This document shows, one piece after another, positions 10,063 to 17,782 of a stretch of DNA of 38,830 nt. Location: assembly GCA_030148485.1 (NCBI GenBank), contig JASBTJ010000062.1:1-38830 (forward strand), read 5' to 3'. Below the pieces are notes generated by a model. The model was not told where the DNA came from and did not search any database. It was given only the letters and a program-made list of their open reading frames with translations. Position 1 is the first letter of the stretch, and the number at the start of each line of letters is the position of its first letter. The stretch is from Gammaproteobacteria bacterium (lineage in GTDB: Bacteria; Pseudomonadota; Gammaproteobacteria; Chromatiales; Chromatiaceae). The translations under genes were made by a program, and so were the position numbers.

Positions 10063-10768
10063 GCGGGGCAATGCCGATCACCTCGACCCGCCCCCCATGG
10101 ATGCGGAATCGCAGATCGACATCCGCCAGCGCCATGCCGTACTCGCGCCCGACCTCACCGGCCTGATAGGTGGGCCGCGGGTCCTGCGACAGCACCTGTA
10201 CGATCAGCATTTCCAGCTCGGCGCGTCCCTGCAGGGCCGCCGCCGCGGCCGGCAGAAAGCCGACTTCCAGGGGTGTCGGCGGCGTCGGAGCGAACCCGCC
10301 GGCGGCGTCGGCGATGGCATCGGCGTACGGCACATAGGGCTTGATATCCAAGATCGGCGTGCCATCGAGCAGATCGGCACCGAGCACCGTCAAACGCACC
10401 CCGCCCCGGGTATCGATATCCACCAGTTGCACTGCCGACAAACCCAGATGATTCGGCCGGAACGGCGCCCGACTGGCCAGTACGCCGACCCGCGTGTTGC
10501 CGCCCAGGCGCGGCGGCCTGACCCGTGATCGCCAGCCCTGCTCGGCGCAGGCATGAAAGACGAACGTCAACCAAAGGTGCGAAAACCCCTCCAGGCCCTC
10601 CACCATGGCCGGATCGTCATAACCGGCCACCATGTCGACGTGACTGGTCACGTCCACCAGCCCGGGTTGACGCGGAATACCAAACTTCTCGCGGTACGGC
10701 GAGCGCAGCAGGGCGATGGGTTGCATCTGCCAAGGGGCAGCCTCGCTGGTGGGCGGAAGATCGGTCAT
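10055..10768 (-). CDS. trmO: tRNA (N6-threonylcarbamoyladenosine(37)-N6)-methyltransferase TrmO
   Basis: SAM-dependent enzyme of the TsaA/YaeB family that N6-methylates t6A37 in ACY-decoding tRNA-Thr. The 237-residue protein (ATG at 10768) has the family's N-terminal beta-barrel motifs: IALLRSPYREKFGIPRQPGL, FSHLWLTFVFH, RVGVLASRAPFRPNHLGLSAV and LLDGTPILDIKPYVPYAD. The C-terminal part includes RPTYQ and GREYGMALADVDLRF. The last codons (Arg-Ala-stop) lie at the edge of repeat copy 1, and the TGA falls in the repeat's terminal hairpin. The native C-terminus may therefore have been altered by a few residues. Confidence 0.94.
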   Translation of the reverse strand: MTDLPPTSEAAPWQMQPIALLRSPYREKFGIPRQPGLVDVTSHVDMVAGYDDPAMVEGLEGFSHLWLTFVFHACAEQGWRSRVRPPRLGGNTRVGVLASRAPFRPNHLGLSAVQLVDIDTRGGVRLTVLGADLLDGTPILDIKPYVPYADAIADAAGGFAPTPPTPLEVGFLPAAAAALQGRAELEMLIVQVLSQDPRPTYQAGEVGREYGMALADVDLRFRIHGGRVEVIGIAPRA

Positions 10769-11142
10769 TGGGGGGTTCGTCCATCTCGCTGCGCAGGGTT
10801 ACTTGACGGCACAGCAGTGCCGGCTGCTCACGATCATACCCGCGCCCGAGCCGCCGGGTGCCGTGACGCGCCACCCTGGCGTTCCGGGGCGATACCGCCC
10901 CTTCATTTTTCCTGTCGCCCGCCGCTAGACACTACGCACGCCATCAGTCCGATGCATGCATGCGCCACCACCCGGCCCGGCGCAATCTTGACGGGGTCCC
11001 GCGTGACGTTTCGCTTGAAGAACGATCCGCTCGCGAGGAAGTACAGGAAGCCTGTGGGAACACCATTTCGACGACCCGAATCGCCCAGTCGCGGAGCGGC
11101 CACGCCACCGGGTGGCATATGCCGGCAGCCGAGCCTCACCTC
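10769..11142. other. Gap between divergent trmO and diguanylate cyclase genes
   Basis: 374 bp without a convincing gene. Open frames on both strands cross it but lack family resemblance or a ribosome binding site. The region must contain the promoters of trmO (minus) and of the GGDEF-PhnD pair (plus), but I could not identify good -35/-10 pairs. The only visible structure is a short ATGCATGCAT palindrome near 10952. Confidence 0.4.
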
Positions 11143-12426
11143 ATGACATTGGGCATCCGCCGTAAGATGCTGCTTATCCTGGTCACCGTACTGGTCATCG
11201 CAGTCGGGGTCAGCGGCTGGTTGACCATGCGCAAGCAGGAGCGCGACCTGTATGACGCAATCGAGTTGCGTGGCCAGGAAGTCATCAAACATGCGGCCAA
11301 CGCGCTCGCGCTGTATGCGGTCAGTTACGACTACCACGGCATCCAGCTGCTGCTCGACGAATTGATCCAAAGCCCCGACCTGGTCCATGCTCACGTCACC
11401 AGTGCGAAAGGCAATCTGATGGCGACGGCCGGGCCAATCAGTCCGGCGCAAGGTCGTCATCCCAGCTTCGAACGCCCCATACGCTTCGACAACCGCCAGG
11501 TCGGCACCTTGACCATCCAACTCGACGACGCGGATATCGTGCGGCGGGTAACCGAATCGCGTAACGAACTGCTGCTGCGCGAACTGCTACTGGTGCTCTT
11601 GGTGGCGATCGGCGAGTTCGTGGCGCTGTCCTATGTCATTGCCCGGCCCATCGCCATCATCAGTCGCACCCTGGAAAAGAACGCCGATACCGAGCTCCGC
11701 ATCGAACACCCCATCCCGTTCCGCTCCACCGACGAACTCGGGCGCCTCGCCGATCACTTCAACCGGATGCGCAAGCGCCTGAACCAGACGCAGAGACAGT
11801 TACAGACCCGTATGGAGGCGGCGGACGCACAACTGGTCCAGACCAACCAGACGTTGATCTTGCAGTCGGAAAAGCTGAAGAAGGCCAATCAGCGACTCAT
11901 CGAACTGAGCCGTACCGACGCCTTGACCGGACTCTACAACCGACGCCATTTCGAAGACATCATGACCCGTGAGCTTGGCGACCAGCGGAACGATGGTGTC
12001 CCCTGCAGCCTGCTGATCATCGATATCGATCGGTTCAAGCAAATCAACGACACCCACGGCCACGCCATGGGCGACGCCGTGCTGAAGCATTTTTCCCGGC
12101 AGATACGCGAAGGCGTACGGCAACAGGACATCGCCTGCCGGATCGGCGGCGAGGAATTCGCGGTGGCCTGTCGAAACACCTCGCATCAGGAGGCCTTGCG
12201 GCTGGCCGAGCGATTGCGGGAGTCCGCCGAGCAATGCCCCCTGATCGACGGAAACACGCAGGTCTTTTACACCGTCAGTATTGGGGCTACCACGGTGACC
12301 ACTCGACCCACGGATTTGGATACCGCCTTCAAGCACGCGGACCAGGCCCTGTACGCCAGTAAAGAAACTGGACGCAATCGCGTATCGCACCACCTGGACC
12401 AGCCCCAACCCGCGCACCTTGCCTAG
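11143..12426 (+). CDS. Membrane diguanylate cyclase: periplasmic sensor, HAMP, GGDEF
   Basis: Predicted to make cyclic di-GMP from two GTP. From the ATG at 11143 (MTLGIRRKMLLIL) it has 427 residues; an ATG at 11119 is an alternative, and neither has a strong Shine-Dalgarno. Features in order are TM1 at about residues 8-27, a periplasmic sensor region of about 120 residues, TM2 around 150-170, and a HAMP-like linker (RPIAIISRTLEKN...ELGRLADHFNRMRKRL). A coiled coil follows, then GGDEF with DALTGLYNRRHFE, the active-site motif GGEEF near residue 335, and an RQQD inhibitory I-site five residues before it. Activity with product inhibition is expected. The PhnD-like binding-protein gene follows after only 9 bp, suggesting the binding protein delivers the signal to the periplasmic domain. 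Confidence 0.92.
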   Translation: MTLGIRRKMLLILVTVLVIAVGVSGWLTMRKQERDLYDAIELRGQEVIKHAANALALYAVSYDYHGIQLLLDELIQSPDLVHAHVTSAKGNLMATAGPISPAQGRHPSFERPIRFDNRQVGTLTIQLDDADIVRRVTESRNELLLRELLLVLLVAIGEFVALSYVIARPIAIISRTLEKNADTELRIEHPIPFRSTDELGRLADHFNRMRKRLNQTQRQLQTRMEAADAQLVQTNQTLILQSEKLKKANQRLIELSRTDALTGLYNRRHFEDIMTRELGDQRNDGVPCSLLIIDIDRFKQINDTHGHAMGDAVLKHFSRQIREGVRQQDIACRIGGEEFAVACRNTSHQEALRLAERLRESAEQCPLIDGNTQVFYTVSIGATTVTTRPTDLDTAFKHADQALYASKETGRNRVSHHLDQPQPAHLA

Positions 12427-12435
12427 GAACCCGCC

Positions 12436-13251
12436 ATGCTACGCTCCCTGATCCTGTCAATCGCCTTCTGGCTATCGTCTCAAGGTGTACTCGCCGCGGC
12501 GAATGAGCTGGTATTCGGCTCAGTGGCCATGGACATCCCGGCTGAAATGCACAAGCGGCTGACGCCACTTACCCGTTATCTGAGCCGGCAGCTGCAACGC
12601 CCGGTGCGCTTGAACCTGTCGCCGAACATGCAGGCGGCCATCGATGCGGTAGCTGCGGGCCGGGTCGATTTCGCTTATCTGACACCGGTGGCATATCTGG
12701 ACTCCCACGCCCAGGGCAACACCCGGCTGGTCGTCAAAACCGTTACCCAGGGGCGTGGCAGTTTTCAGCTGATGCTGGTCGCGCGATCAGACGGCCCGGT
12801 CACCGACGTCACAGACCTGGTCGGGCGCAGCTTTGCCTTCGGCGACCCCAAGGCGCTGTTGCAACGGGCCGTCGTCTACGATGCCGGCCTGACACTGAAG
12901 GACTTCGCTGAAGTCACCTACCTGGGACATTACGACAATATCGCCCGCGGCGTCTCGGCGGGTGATTTCGACGCAGGCATCCTCAAGGACACCAAGGCCT
13001 TCGCCTGGACCAGCAAGGGCCTGAAAATCATCCATCGCTCCGCCGCCCTGCCGCCGTACAATATCACCGCCAGACACGGGCTGGACGAAAAAACGTACCA
13101 ACAATTGCGCGCTGCCTTTTTGGCCCTCGATATCCATGATCCGGACGACGCCCAGGTAATCCGCGCACTGAGTCCGAATTACGACGGCTTTGCGCCAACC
13201 TCGGATACCGACTACGACGTGGTGCGACGGCTGGTCAGACCATTCCGTTGA
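12436..13251 (+). CDS. PhnD-like periplasmic substrate-binding protein
   Basis: 271 residues with a signal peptide (MLRSLILSIAFWLSSQGVLA). A PhnD/phosphonate-type binding fold follows: LVFGSVAMDIPAEMHKRLTPL, then LTRYLSRQL, then VDFAYLTPVAYLD, then GRSFAFGDPKALLQ. The family binds phosphate, phosphite, phosphonates or unrelated oxyanions in the periplasm. No ABC permease or ATPase lies nearby. The gene is 9 bp downstream of the diguanylate cyclase, so its role is more likely ligand sensing for the cyclase than transport. The ligand cannot be deduced. Its 3' end overlaps the converging small gene at 13235 by 17 bp. Confidence 0.88.
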   Translation: MLRSLILSIAFWLSSQGVLAAANELVFGSVAMDIPAEMHKRLTPLTRYLSRQLQRPVRLNLSPNMQAAIDAVAAGRVDFAYLTPVAYLDSHAQGNTRLVVKTVTQGRGSFQLMLVARSDGPVTDVTDLVGRSFAFGDPKALLQRAVVYDAGLTLKDFAEVTYLGHYDNIARGVSAGDFDAGILKDTKAFAWTSKGLKIIHRSAALPPYNITARHGLDEKTYQQLRAAFLALDIHDPDDAQVIRALSPNYDGFAPTSDTDYDVVRRLVRPFR

Positions 13252-13483
13252 AGCGATCACGCACCAGTGCCAGAGTCGGCACCGGCACCGTGTACTGCGC
13301 ACCCAAGCGCGCGCGATGCAACACCAGTTGCTGCTGGTAAAAGCGGATCATCGCCTTCTCATAGGCACAATCCCCATCACCCAGACGACGCAGCCGCGAC
13401 TCCATCAGCGCGATGGTGTCCTGCAGCACTTTCGGATCGTCCGGCAGCCGCCGGCTCAGGTCACGCTTTGATAAGGTTCTCAT
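13235..13483 (-). CDS. Small hypothetical protein
   Basis: An 82-residue predicted soluble protein (ATG at 13483) that I do not recognise. It is rich in Arg, Leu and Asp and mostly helical in appearance: PKVLQDTIALMESRLRRLG, then YEKAMIRFYQQQLVLHRARLG. There is no signal peptide or cysteine motif. It converges on the PhnD-like gene, overlapping its last 17 bp. Coding status rests on a plausible start, a balanced composition and the absence of a better gene in either strand. Confidence 0.5.
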   Translation of the reverse strand: MRTLSKRDLSRRLPDDPKVLQDTIALMESRLRRLGDGDCAYEKAMIRFYQQQLVLHRARLGAQYTVPVPTLALVRDRFNGMV

Positions 13484-13611
13484 GACACGGCATCCGTAAA
13501 TTGACGTGCAGGCAGCCTAGGCAGTGGATATGACCACCGTATGACGCCCGGGCGACCTCATGCATGACCTCGCGGACCTCGGTCTTGGCAACGGACCGGC
13601 TCCAGGCCTCT

Positions 13612-14787
13612 CTAGTCCCGGCGCAACTCGTCGCGTACCGCGATGGGCGTTGGGAAACGCATCACCACCAGATAAGACGACACCAGGAAGGTAAGCAAGG
13701 TGGCCAGCTGAATCAGGTAACTGGCCTGTTCGCCGATGGCACCGTGCTGCACCGCCAACACCGCCAGCAACAGAGAGAATTCACTCATCTGACCGAGCCG
13801 GAAACCGATCTCGTGGGACCTGTTTCGCGCCTCGCCGCTGTGCACCAGCAGCATCCGGAACACGGGAGGCTTGAGTGCCAACATCACCGCAGCCAACAAC
13901 ACTGCCGGCACCGCCACTTCCATCACCATACCCAGATCGAAACCCGCTCCCAGCGAGAAGAAAAACAACACCAGGAAGAAGTCGCGCAACGGCTTGAGGC
14001 TTTCCGCGATATACAACGCGATCGGGCTTGAAGCGAGGGTCACGCCCGCGATGAAGGCGCCGATTTCGTGCGACAACCCCATCATCATCGCCAACTCAGC
14101 CATACCCAGGCACCACCCCAGGGCGGCAAGGAAGATGTACTCGCCAATCTTGTCGAACCGGCGTATCAAGCGGAACAACACCCATCGCTCGAACGCCCAG
14201 GCGAAGGCGACCAACATCGGCAAGGCGGCGAGCAGCCAGAGGATATCCAGCAACGGCGAATTGTCCGCCGCTGCGCCGGCCCCTTGCAACACCACCAGCA
14301 GCACGATGGCCACCAGGTCCTGCAACAGCAGGATACTGATGATCACCTCGCCCATGCGCTGATGATGTAGCACGGTAGTCGGCAACAATTTCAGGCCGAC
14401 AATGGTGCTGGAAAAGGTCGCCGCCCCACCGATCAGTAAGGCCTCCAGGGGAGTGAAGCCGAACGCGAGTGCGATTCCACCGCCGAGTACGGCAAAGATG
14501 AGGGTACTGCCGATGGTCACCAGGGTGGTCTTCTTGACCATGCGCAGCAGTTCCTGTGGCTGCAAGTTGAGCCCCAGTAGAAACAGCAGAAACACAATGC
14601 CGAAACTGGCGATATCGCCGATCAATTTGGCGTCGCTGACCAAGCCGAACCCCCAGGGCCCCAAGGCGACACCGAGCAGAATGTAGGCCACCAGCAAGGA
14701 TTGCCGCGCGTACAACGCCAAGGTGGCGAACACCGCGGCGCCGGCGAAGATAATGAAGATCGTAAAGACTATGGGTTCGTGCAACAT
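13612..14787 (-). CDS. Cation:proton antiporter (CPA2 family, membrane domain only)
   Basis: Inner-membrane antiporter exchanging K+ or Na+ for protons. The ATG at 14787 (MLHEPIVFTIFII) gives 391 residues with about 11-12 hydrophobic helices. Family motifs are LVAYILLGVALGPWGFGL, FGIVFLLFLLGLNLQP, GGAATFSSTIVGLKLLP, ISILLLQDLVAIVLLVVL and LSHEIGAFIAGVTLASSPIALYI. KefB/KefC-type relatives carry an extra C-terminal TrkA-N nucleotide-binding domain, which is absent here. The protein is therefore a short CPA2 form. It stands alone; the next gene on the same strand starts upstream after a terminator. Ion specificity is not visible. Confidence 0.9.
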   Translation of the reverse strand: MLHEPIVFTIFIIFAGAAVFATLALYARQSLLVAYILLGVALGPWGFGLVSDAKLIGDIASFGIVFLLFLLGLNLQPQELLRMVKKTTLVTIGSTLIFAVLGGGIALAFGFTPLEALLIGGAATFSSTIVGLKLLPTTVLHHQRMGEVIISILLLQDLVAIVLLVVLQGAGAAADNSPLLDILWLLAALPMLVAFAWAFERWVLFRLIRRFDKIGEYIFLAALGWCLGMAELAMMMGLSHEIGAFIAGVTLASSPIALYIAESLKPLRDFFLVLFFFSLGAGFDLGMVMEVAVPAVLLAAVMLALKPPVFRMLLVHSGEARNRSHEIGFRLGQMSEFSLLLAVLAVQHGAIGEQASYLIQLATLLTFLVSSYLVVMRFPTPIAVRDELRRD

Positions 14788-14845
14788 GCCGAGGGACCTG
14801 GTGGAGAAATCGCGCACGGCGCCGCTGCCGCCCCTACAGCATATA

Positions 14846-14872
14846 GAAAAACACCCGCCGGCTGGGCGGGTG
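14846..14872 (-). terminator. Rho-independent terminator of the small secreted protein gene
   Basis: On the minus strand CACCCGCC (14865-14872) and GGCGGGTG (14852-14859) form a perfect 8-bp GC-rich stem with a 5-nt loop, followed at once by a T tract (complement of 14847-14851). It lies 16 bp past the stop of the gene at 14888-15133, as expected for an intrinsic terminator. Confidence 0.75.
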
Positions 14873-14887
14873 AGACATGGGATCCGA

Positions 14888-15133
14888 CTACCCTGCCTGC
14901 GGCGTCGGGGACGGCGGCTTGCCGCCGGCCGCCTTGGGCGGCGGTAATACGCGGCAGTAGGGTGCGACCTGGCGACCGTCCTTGCGGGTGTATCCGGTCA
15001 CCCAGGTACAACTGGAGGCGGCCTCGCACCCGGCCTGCGACTGGCCCTTGCATGCCGACTCGGCGGCCAGCGAGACAGTGGACAACGGCAGCACCAGGGC
15101 CAGGGTCAGCCCGGCGAGAGATTGGCTGTTCAT
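14888..15133 (-). CDS. Small secreted cysteine-containing protein of unknown function
   Basis: 81 residues from the ATG at 15133, preceded by AAGGAGAAG. A signal peptide (MNSQSLAGLTLALVLPLSTVSLAAE) should send it to the periplasm. The mature part of about 55 residues has four cysteines in the pattern ACKGQSQAGCEAASSCTWV...APYCR, which could form two disulfides. The tail is rich in proline. I recall similar SSCTWV-type short proteins from other sulfur- and metal-active proteobacteria, but no function is known to me. Its own terminator follows, so it is probably monocistronic. Confidence 0.75.
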   Translation of the reverse strand: MNSQSLAGLTLALVLPLSTVSLAAESACKGQSQAGCEAASSCTWVTGYTRKDGRQVAPYCRVLPPPKAAGGKPPSPTPQAG

Positions 15134-15252
15134 GACTTCTCCTTGTCGATGAAAACAGTGGAACTTGCTTGACGCATCGGCGCCAACCCTGGCCGCCGAC
15201 CGCACATCCACAGCGGATGCACACAACCCAATGTAACCCGGTGCAGGCAAGC

Positions 15253-15870
15253 TCAAAGGGTGGATTTTCCGGTGTTCGTGTCAGTATCGGCTACGATGGC
15301 GGTAGGCGATCTACCGACTCCGTCGCCCGCGCTGACCACCGCTGTCTGCGGCTGACCGAGACAATGCCCAACGGCAACGTTCGCGCAGCGGGTACCATCC
15401 ACCCACAGGGCACCGTCCAGGCGGGCGTGGCGCAAGTCGATGTGCTCCAGTCGCGCATCACGCAGATCGGCCCCCGTCAAGTCAGCGTCATAAAACCGCG
15501 CATGGCGCAAATCAGCCCCACGCAGGTCCGCCCCCGCGAGATTGGCTCCCCCCAGACGGGCGTACCTCAGGTCCGTCCTACGCAGATCGGCCCCGCGCAG
15601 ATCGCCCGACGCCAGATCGGCACCGCGTAGCCGGGCTTCCGGCGCGGCACCCTGAACGAAGGCGACCCCGCGCAGGTCGGCTCGCTCCGCCGACAAGGCC
15701 AGCAGGCGACAGCCGCTCCAGTTCACGCCCGGCGCGGCCGAAGTCCCGCACTCGGCCTTGTCCTGGACGTCACGCTGCAGCCAGAACACCACGCCCATCG
15801 CGGCGACCAACAACAACCCGACCGCCCCGAGCGCCCCCACGGCCATGCCTACCTTGGGCGCCCCACTCAT
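15253..15870 (-). CDS. Membrane-anchored pentapeptide-repeat protein
   Basis: 205 residues from the ATG at 15870. One N-terminal transmembrane segment (VGALGAVGLLLVAAMGVVFWLQ, about residues 8-31) is followed by a short linker with two cysteines. About 80 residues of pentapeptide repeats come next, of the A(D/N)LxX type: LRGADLASGDLRGADLRRTDLRYARLGGANLAGADLRG in successive units, ending with LRHARLDGALWVDG. Such repeats fold as a right-handed square beta helix. A C-terminal tail with two further cysteines (TRCANVAVGHC) follows. No enzymatic role can be assigned. Quinolone-resistance-type (Qnr) function is unlikely because the protein is membrane-anchored. It diverges from the fliK-like gene with 88 bp between starts. 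Confidence 0.85.
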   Translation of the reverse strand: MSGAPKVGMAVGALGAVGLLLVAAMGVVFWLQRDVQDKAECGTSAAPGVNWSGCRLLALSAERADLRGVAFVQGAAPEARLRGADLASGDLRGADLRRTDLRYARLGGANLAGADLRGADLRHARFYDADLTGADLRDARLEHIDLRHARLDGALWVDGTRCANVAVGHCLGQPQTAVVSAGDGVGRSPTAIVADTDTNTGKSTL

Positions 15871-15958
15871 CGCCGCCCCTGTCGCTACCTGTTTCGTCAC
15901 TGTTTTTATCCGCCAGACCCTGATTGAAGTTATCGGCCGGCCGGTCGACAACTTGATC

Positions 15959-17212
15959 ATGGATATCCGCCCGCCACTGCCCGCCGACCGCCTCGGGCCG
16001 GTCACCGAGCGCCCTGCCGCCGTGGATCGGGCCGTCCGCGAGTTACTGAGCGCGCTCAAGCCCGGGCAGAGCCTGCCGGCGCGGGTGCTGGCCGTTCCCC
16101 GGGCCGATCTCGCCCTGTTGCTGATAGACGGCCTGACGGTGAACGCCCGTACCGGCCGCCCCCTGCTGCCCGGACAACAGTTGACCCTGACCGTACTCAA
16201 GGCGGGGGTCGCCCCGGAACTGGAAATCCGACCCGCTGCACGGCTGCCAGCGACCCAGGACATACTTCGACAGGCCCTGCCGCGACAGTTGCCGCTGGCC
16301 GACACCATGACGCAGATCGGCCAGACCGCCGACCGCGCCCTGCCCTTGCTGAACGGCGCGGCGCGCCAGGCGCTACGCAATCTGGTCGCTCGCGACCAGC
16401 CGCTGCGGGAACCCACCGCCACGCAATTACGACAAGCGGTCCGCGATAGCGGGTTGTTCACCGAGGCAAATCTCGCCCGCGGCCAAGCGCCCCAGTCAGG
16501 TGACAGGAAGGCGCTGCTGTTGCAGCTTGCCTCCGCGCTGCCGGCGCGTGGCGGCCCCCGCCCCCTGGTCGCCGACACGCCCCCCATCACCGACCGTGCC
16601 ACGCTGGCCCGCGTGGACGCCCTGCCCGAACCGTTGACCCGCTCGGCGCTGCTGACCGCCGCGCGCGGCATGCCCCTGGGCGGCGGCGGGCCGGAAGGCT
16701 TGCCGAGCACCCCGGTGGCACCCGTCGCCGCGGACCCCGACGCCCAGGTCCTGGCGCGCTTGTGGCGCCTGGTCGAGGCCAGTCTTGCCCGCATCCAGGT
16801 GCACCAGGCGGCGAGCCTGCCCCGCGACGACGCCCCCCAGCAAGCCTGGCAACTCGACGTGCCCATCGCACTCCCCGGCGGCCCCACCCAGGTGATCGAA
16901 TTGCGCATCCAGGGTGACAGCCCACAAGCGGAATCAACCGCCGCCGACGCCGGCTGGCTCGTGACGGTCGGCTTCGTCTTCCCCGGCCTGGGGCCGGTGA
17001 AGGCCGGGGTGCGCCTGGCGGAGGGGCGGATTTCCACCAGTTTCTGGTGCGAGCAGGATGCCGCCGCTCGGCTGTTCCAGGCACACCTGCCGCGACTTCA
17101 AAGCGCACTCGAGGCCGCAGGGCTCGAGGTCGGTCATCTGGCCGCCAACCAGGGATTGCCACCGGACACCGCGCCGAGTCCCCCTGATGGACTGCTGGAT
17201 GAGCGGGTATGA
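15959..17212 (+). CDS. fliK: FliK-like flagellar hook-length control protein
   Basis: 417 residues from the ATG at 15959 (MDIRPPLPADRLG). FliK measures hook length and switches the flagellar export gate from hook to filament substrates through FlhB. The N-terminal and central parts are low-complexity and rich in Pro, Ala and Arg. The C-terminal Flg_hook-like domain is recognisable: QAWQLDVPIALPGGPTQVIELRIQ, then WLVTVGFVFPGLGPVKAGVRLAEGRISTSFWCE, then LPRLQSALEAAGLEV. The gene ends in ATGA, overlapping the start of an FlhB C-terminal-domain gene. That pairing supports the assignment although no other flagellar gene is present. The strand opposite carries a long open frame which I judge to be a shadow. 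Confidence 0.8.
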   Translation: MDIRPPLPADRLGPVTERPAAVDRAVRELLSALKPGQSLPARVLAVPRADLALLLIDGLTVNARTGRPLLPGQQLTLTVLKAGVAPELEIRPAARLPATQDILRQALPRQLPLADTMTQIGQTADRALPLLNGAARQALRNLVARDQPLREPTATQLRQAVRDSGLFTEANLARGQAPQSGDRKALLLQLASALPARGGPRPLVADTPPITDRATLARVDALPEPLTRSALLTAARGMPLGGGGPEGLPSTPVAPVAADPDAQVLARLWRLVEASLARIQVHQAASLPRDDAPQQAWQLDVPIALPGGPTQVIELRIQGDSPQAESTAADAGWLVTVGFVFPGLGPVKAGVRLAEGRISTSFWCEQDAAARLFQAHLPRLQSALEAAGLEVGHLAANQGLPPDTAPSPPDGLLDERV

Positions 17213-17520
17213 AACCGAAGTCGCCGCCACGCACCCATGACCTGACCGATCTTGCCGTCGCCCTGCGCTACGACGGTGACGGCGCCCCCCGGGTGACCGC
17301 CGCGGGACGCGACGAGCTGGCGGCACGCATCCGCCGGTCCGCGGCCGATGCCGGTATCCCCGAATATCCGGACCCCGAGCTGGCGCAGGTCCTCGCTCAG
17401 GTGCCGACCGGCGAGGAAATTCCCGAGGATCTCTACCTGGCCGTCGCCCAGGTCATCGCCTTCGCATTTTACGTCTCCGATCGCGTTCCGCCGGGCTTCG
17501 ACAGCAACGACGTGCGATGA
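17209..17520 (+). CDS. FlhB C-terminal-domain homologue (FhlB/FlhX type)
   Basis: A 103-residue cytoplasmic protein equal to the C-terminal export-switch domain of FlhB/YscU without the membrane part. Visible motifs are DLAVALRYDGDGAPRVTAAG, then ADAGIPEYPDPELAQVLAQVPTGEEIPEDLYLAVAQVIAFAFYV. The NPTH autocleavage motif of full FlhB is not present. Homologues act as accessory substitutes for the cleaved FlhB-C fragment. The ATG lies inside the stop of the fliK-like gene (ATGA at 17209-17212), so the two are translationally coupled. Confidence 0.85.
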   Translation: MKPKSPPRTHDLTDLAVALRYDGDGAPRVTAAGRDELAARIRRSAADAGIPEYPDPELAQVLAQVPTGEEIPEDLYLAVAQVIAFAFYVSDRVPPGFDSNDVR

Positions 17521-17626
17521 CATGCGGCGTTGCGGGTGGGGGGATCGGACAGGAACAGCCGACTCCCAATGCCCCGACTAGTCCCCCAGCTCACCGCCGG
17601 CGGACAGCTCGCCGGGACAATACCCC

Positions 17627-17782
17627 GGGAGAAGCGCTGAATAAGTCCATCCCGGACTTCTCAGCGCACGTTGCGCTGCAAACGTGGTTGCAGCTTGCTT
17701 CAAAATCAGTCACTTACCGTGACCGATTTTGGCGGCACCTCCCTGTGCCGCGGAACCTCTGAATTTTTTCAGAAGTTCCCTG
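17627..17782 (+). repeat. Dispersed hairpin repeat (MITE-like), copy 2
   Basis: The most complete fold. Hairpin 1 pairs GCGCTGA (17634-17640) with TCAGCGC (17661-17667), and AAGTCC with GGACTT. Hairpin 2 pairs GCTGCAA (17675-17681) with TTGCAGC (17688-17694). Hairpin 3 pairs AAAATCaGTCAC with GTGACcGATTTT (17702-17730). Hairpin 4 pairs GCGGCAC with GTGCCGC (17732-17751). Hairpin 5 pairs GGAAC-TCTGAA with TTCAGA-GTTCC (17752-17779). It lies between the converging fhlB-like and Sel1 genes and encodes the Sel1 C-terminus on the minus strand. Confidence 0.85.

Noticed and set aside
10903-11520. Minus-strand 205-codon frame across the start of the diguanylate cyclase
   Set aside because: No domain, no ribosome binding site; lies opposite a well-supported gene.
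15871-17037. Minus-strand frame extending the pentapeptide-repeat gene upstream to 594 codons
   Set aside because: The extension is Arg/Ser/Ala-rich antisense sequence of the fliK-like gene; the repeat protein has its own ATG at 15870 followed by a TM helix.
17627-17782. Integron attC site as the nature of the hairpin repeat
   Set aside because: No paired core sites (RYYYAAC/GTTRRRY) and no integrase or cassette-like array; ends resemble an IS terminus instead.
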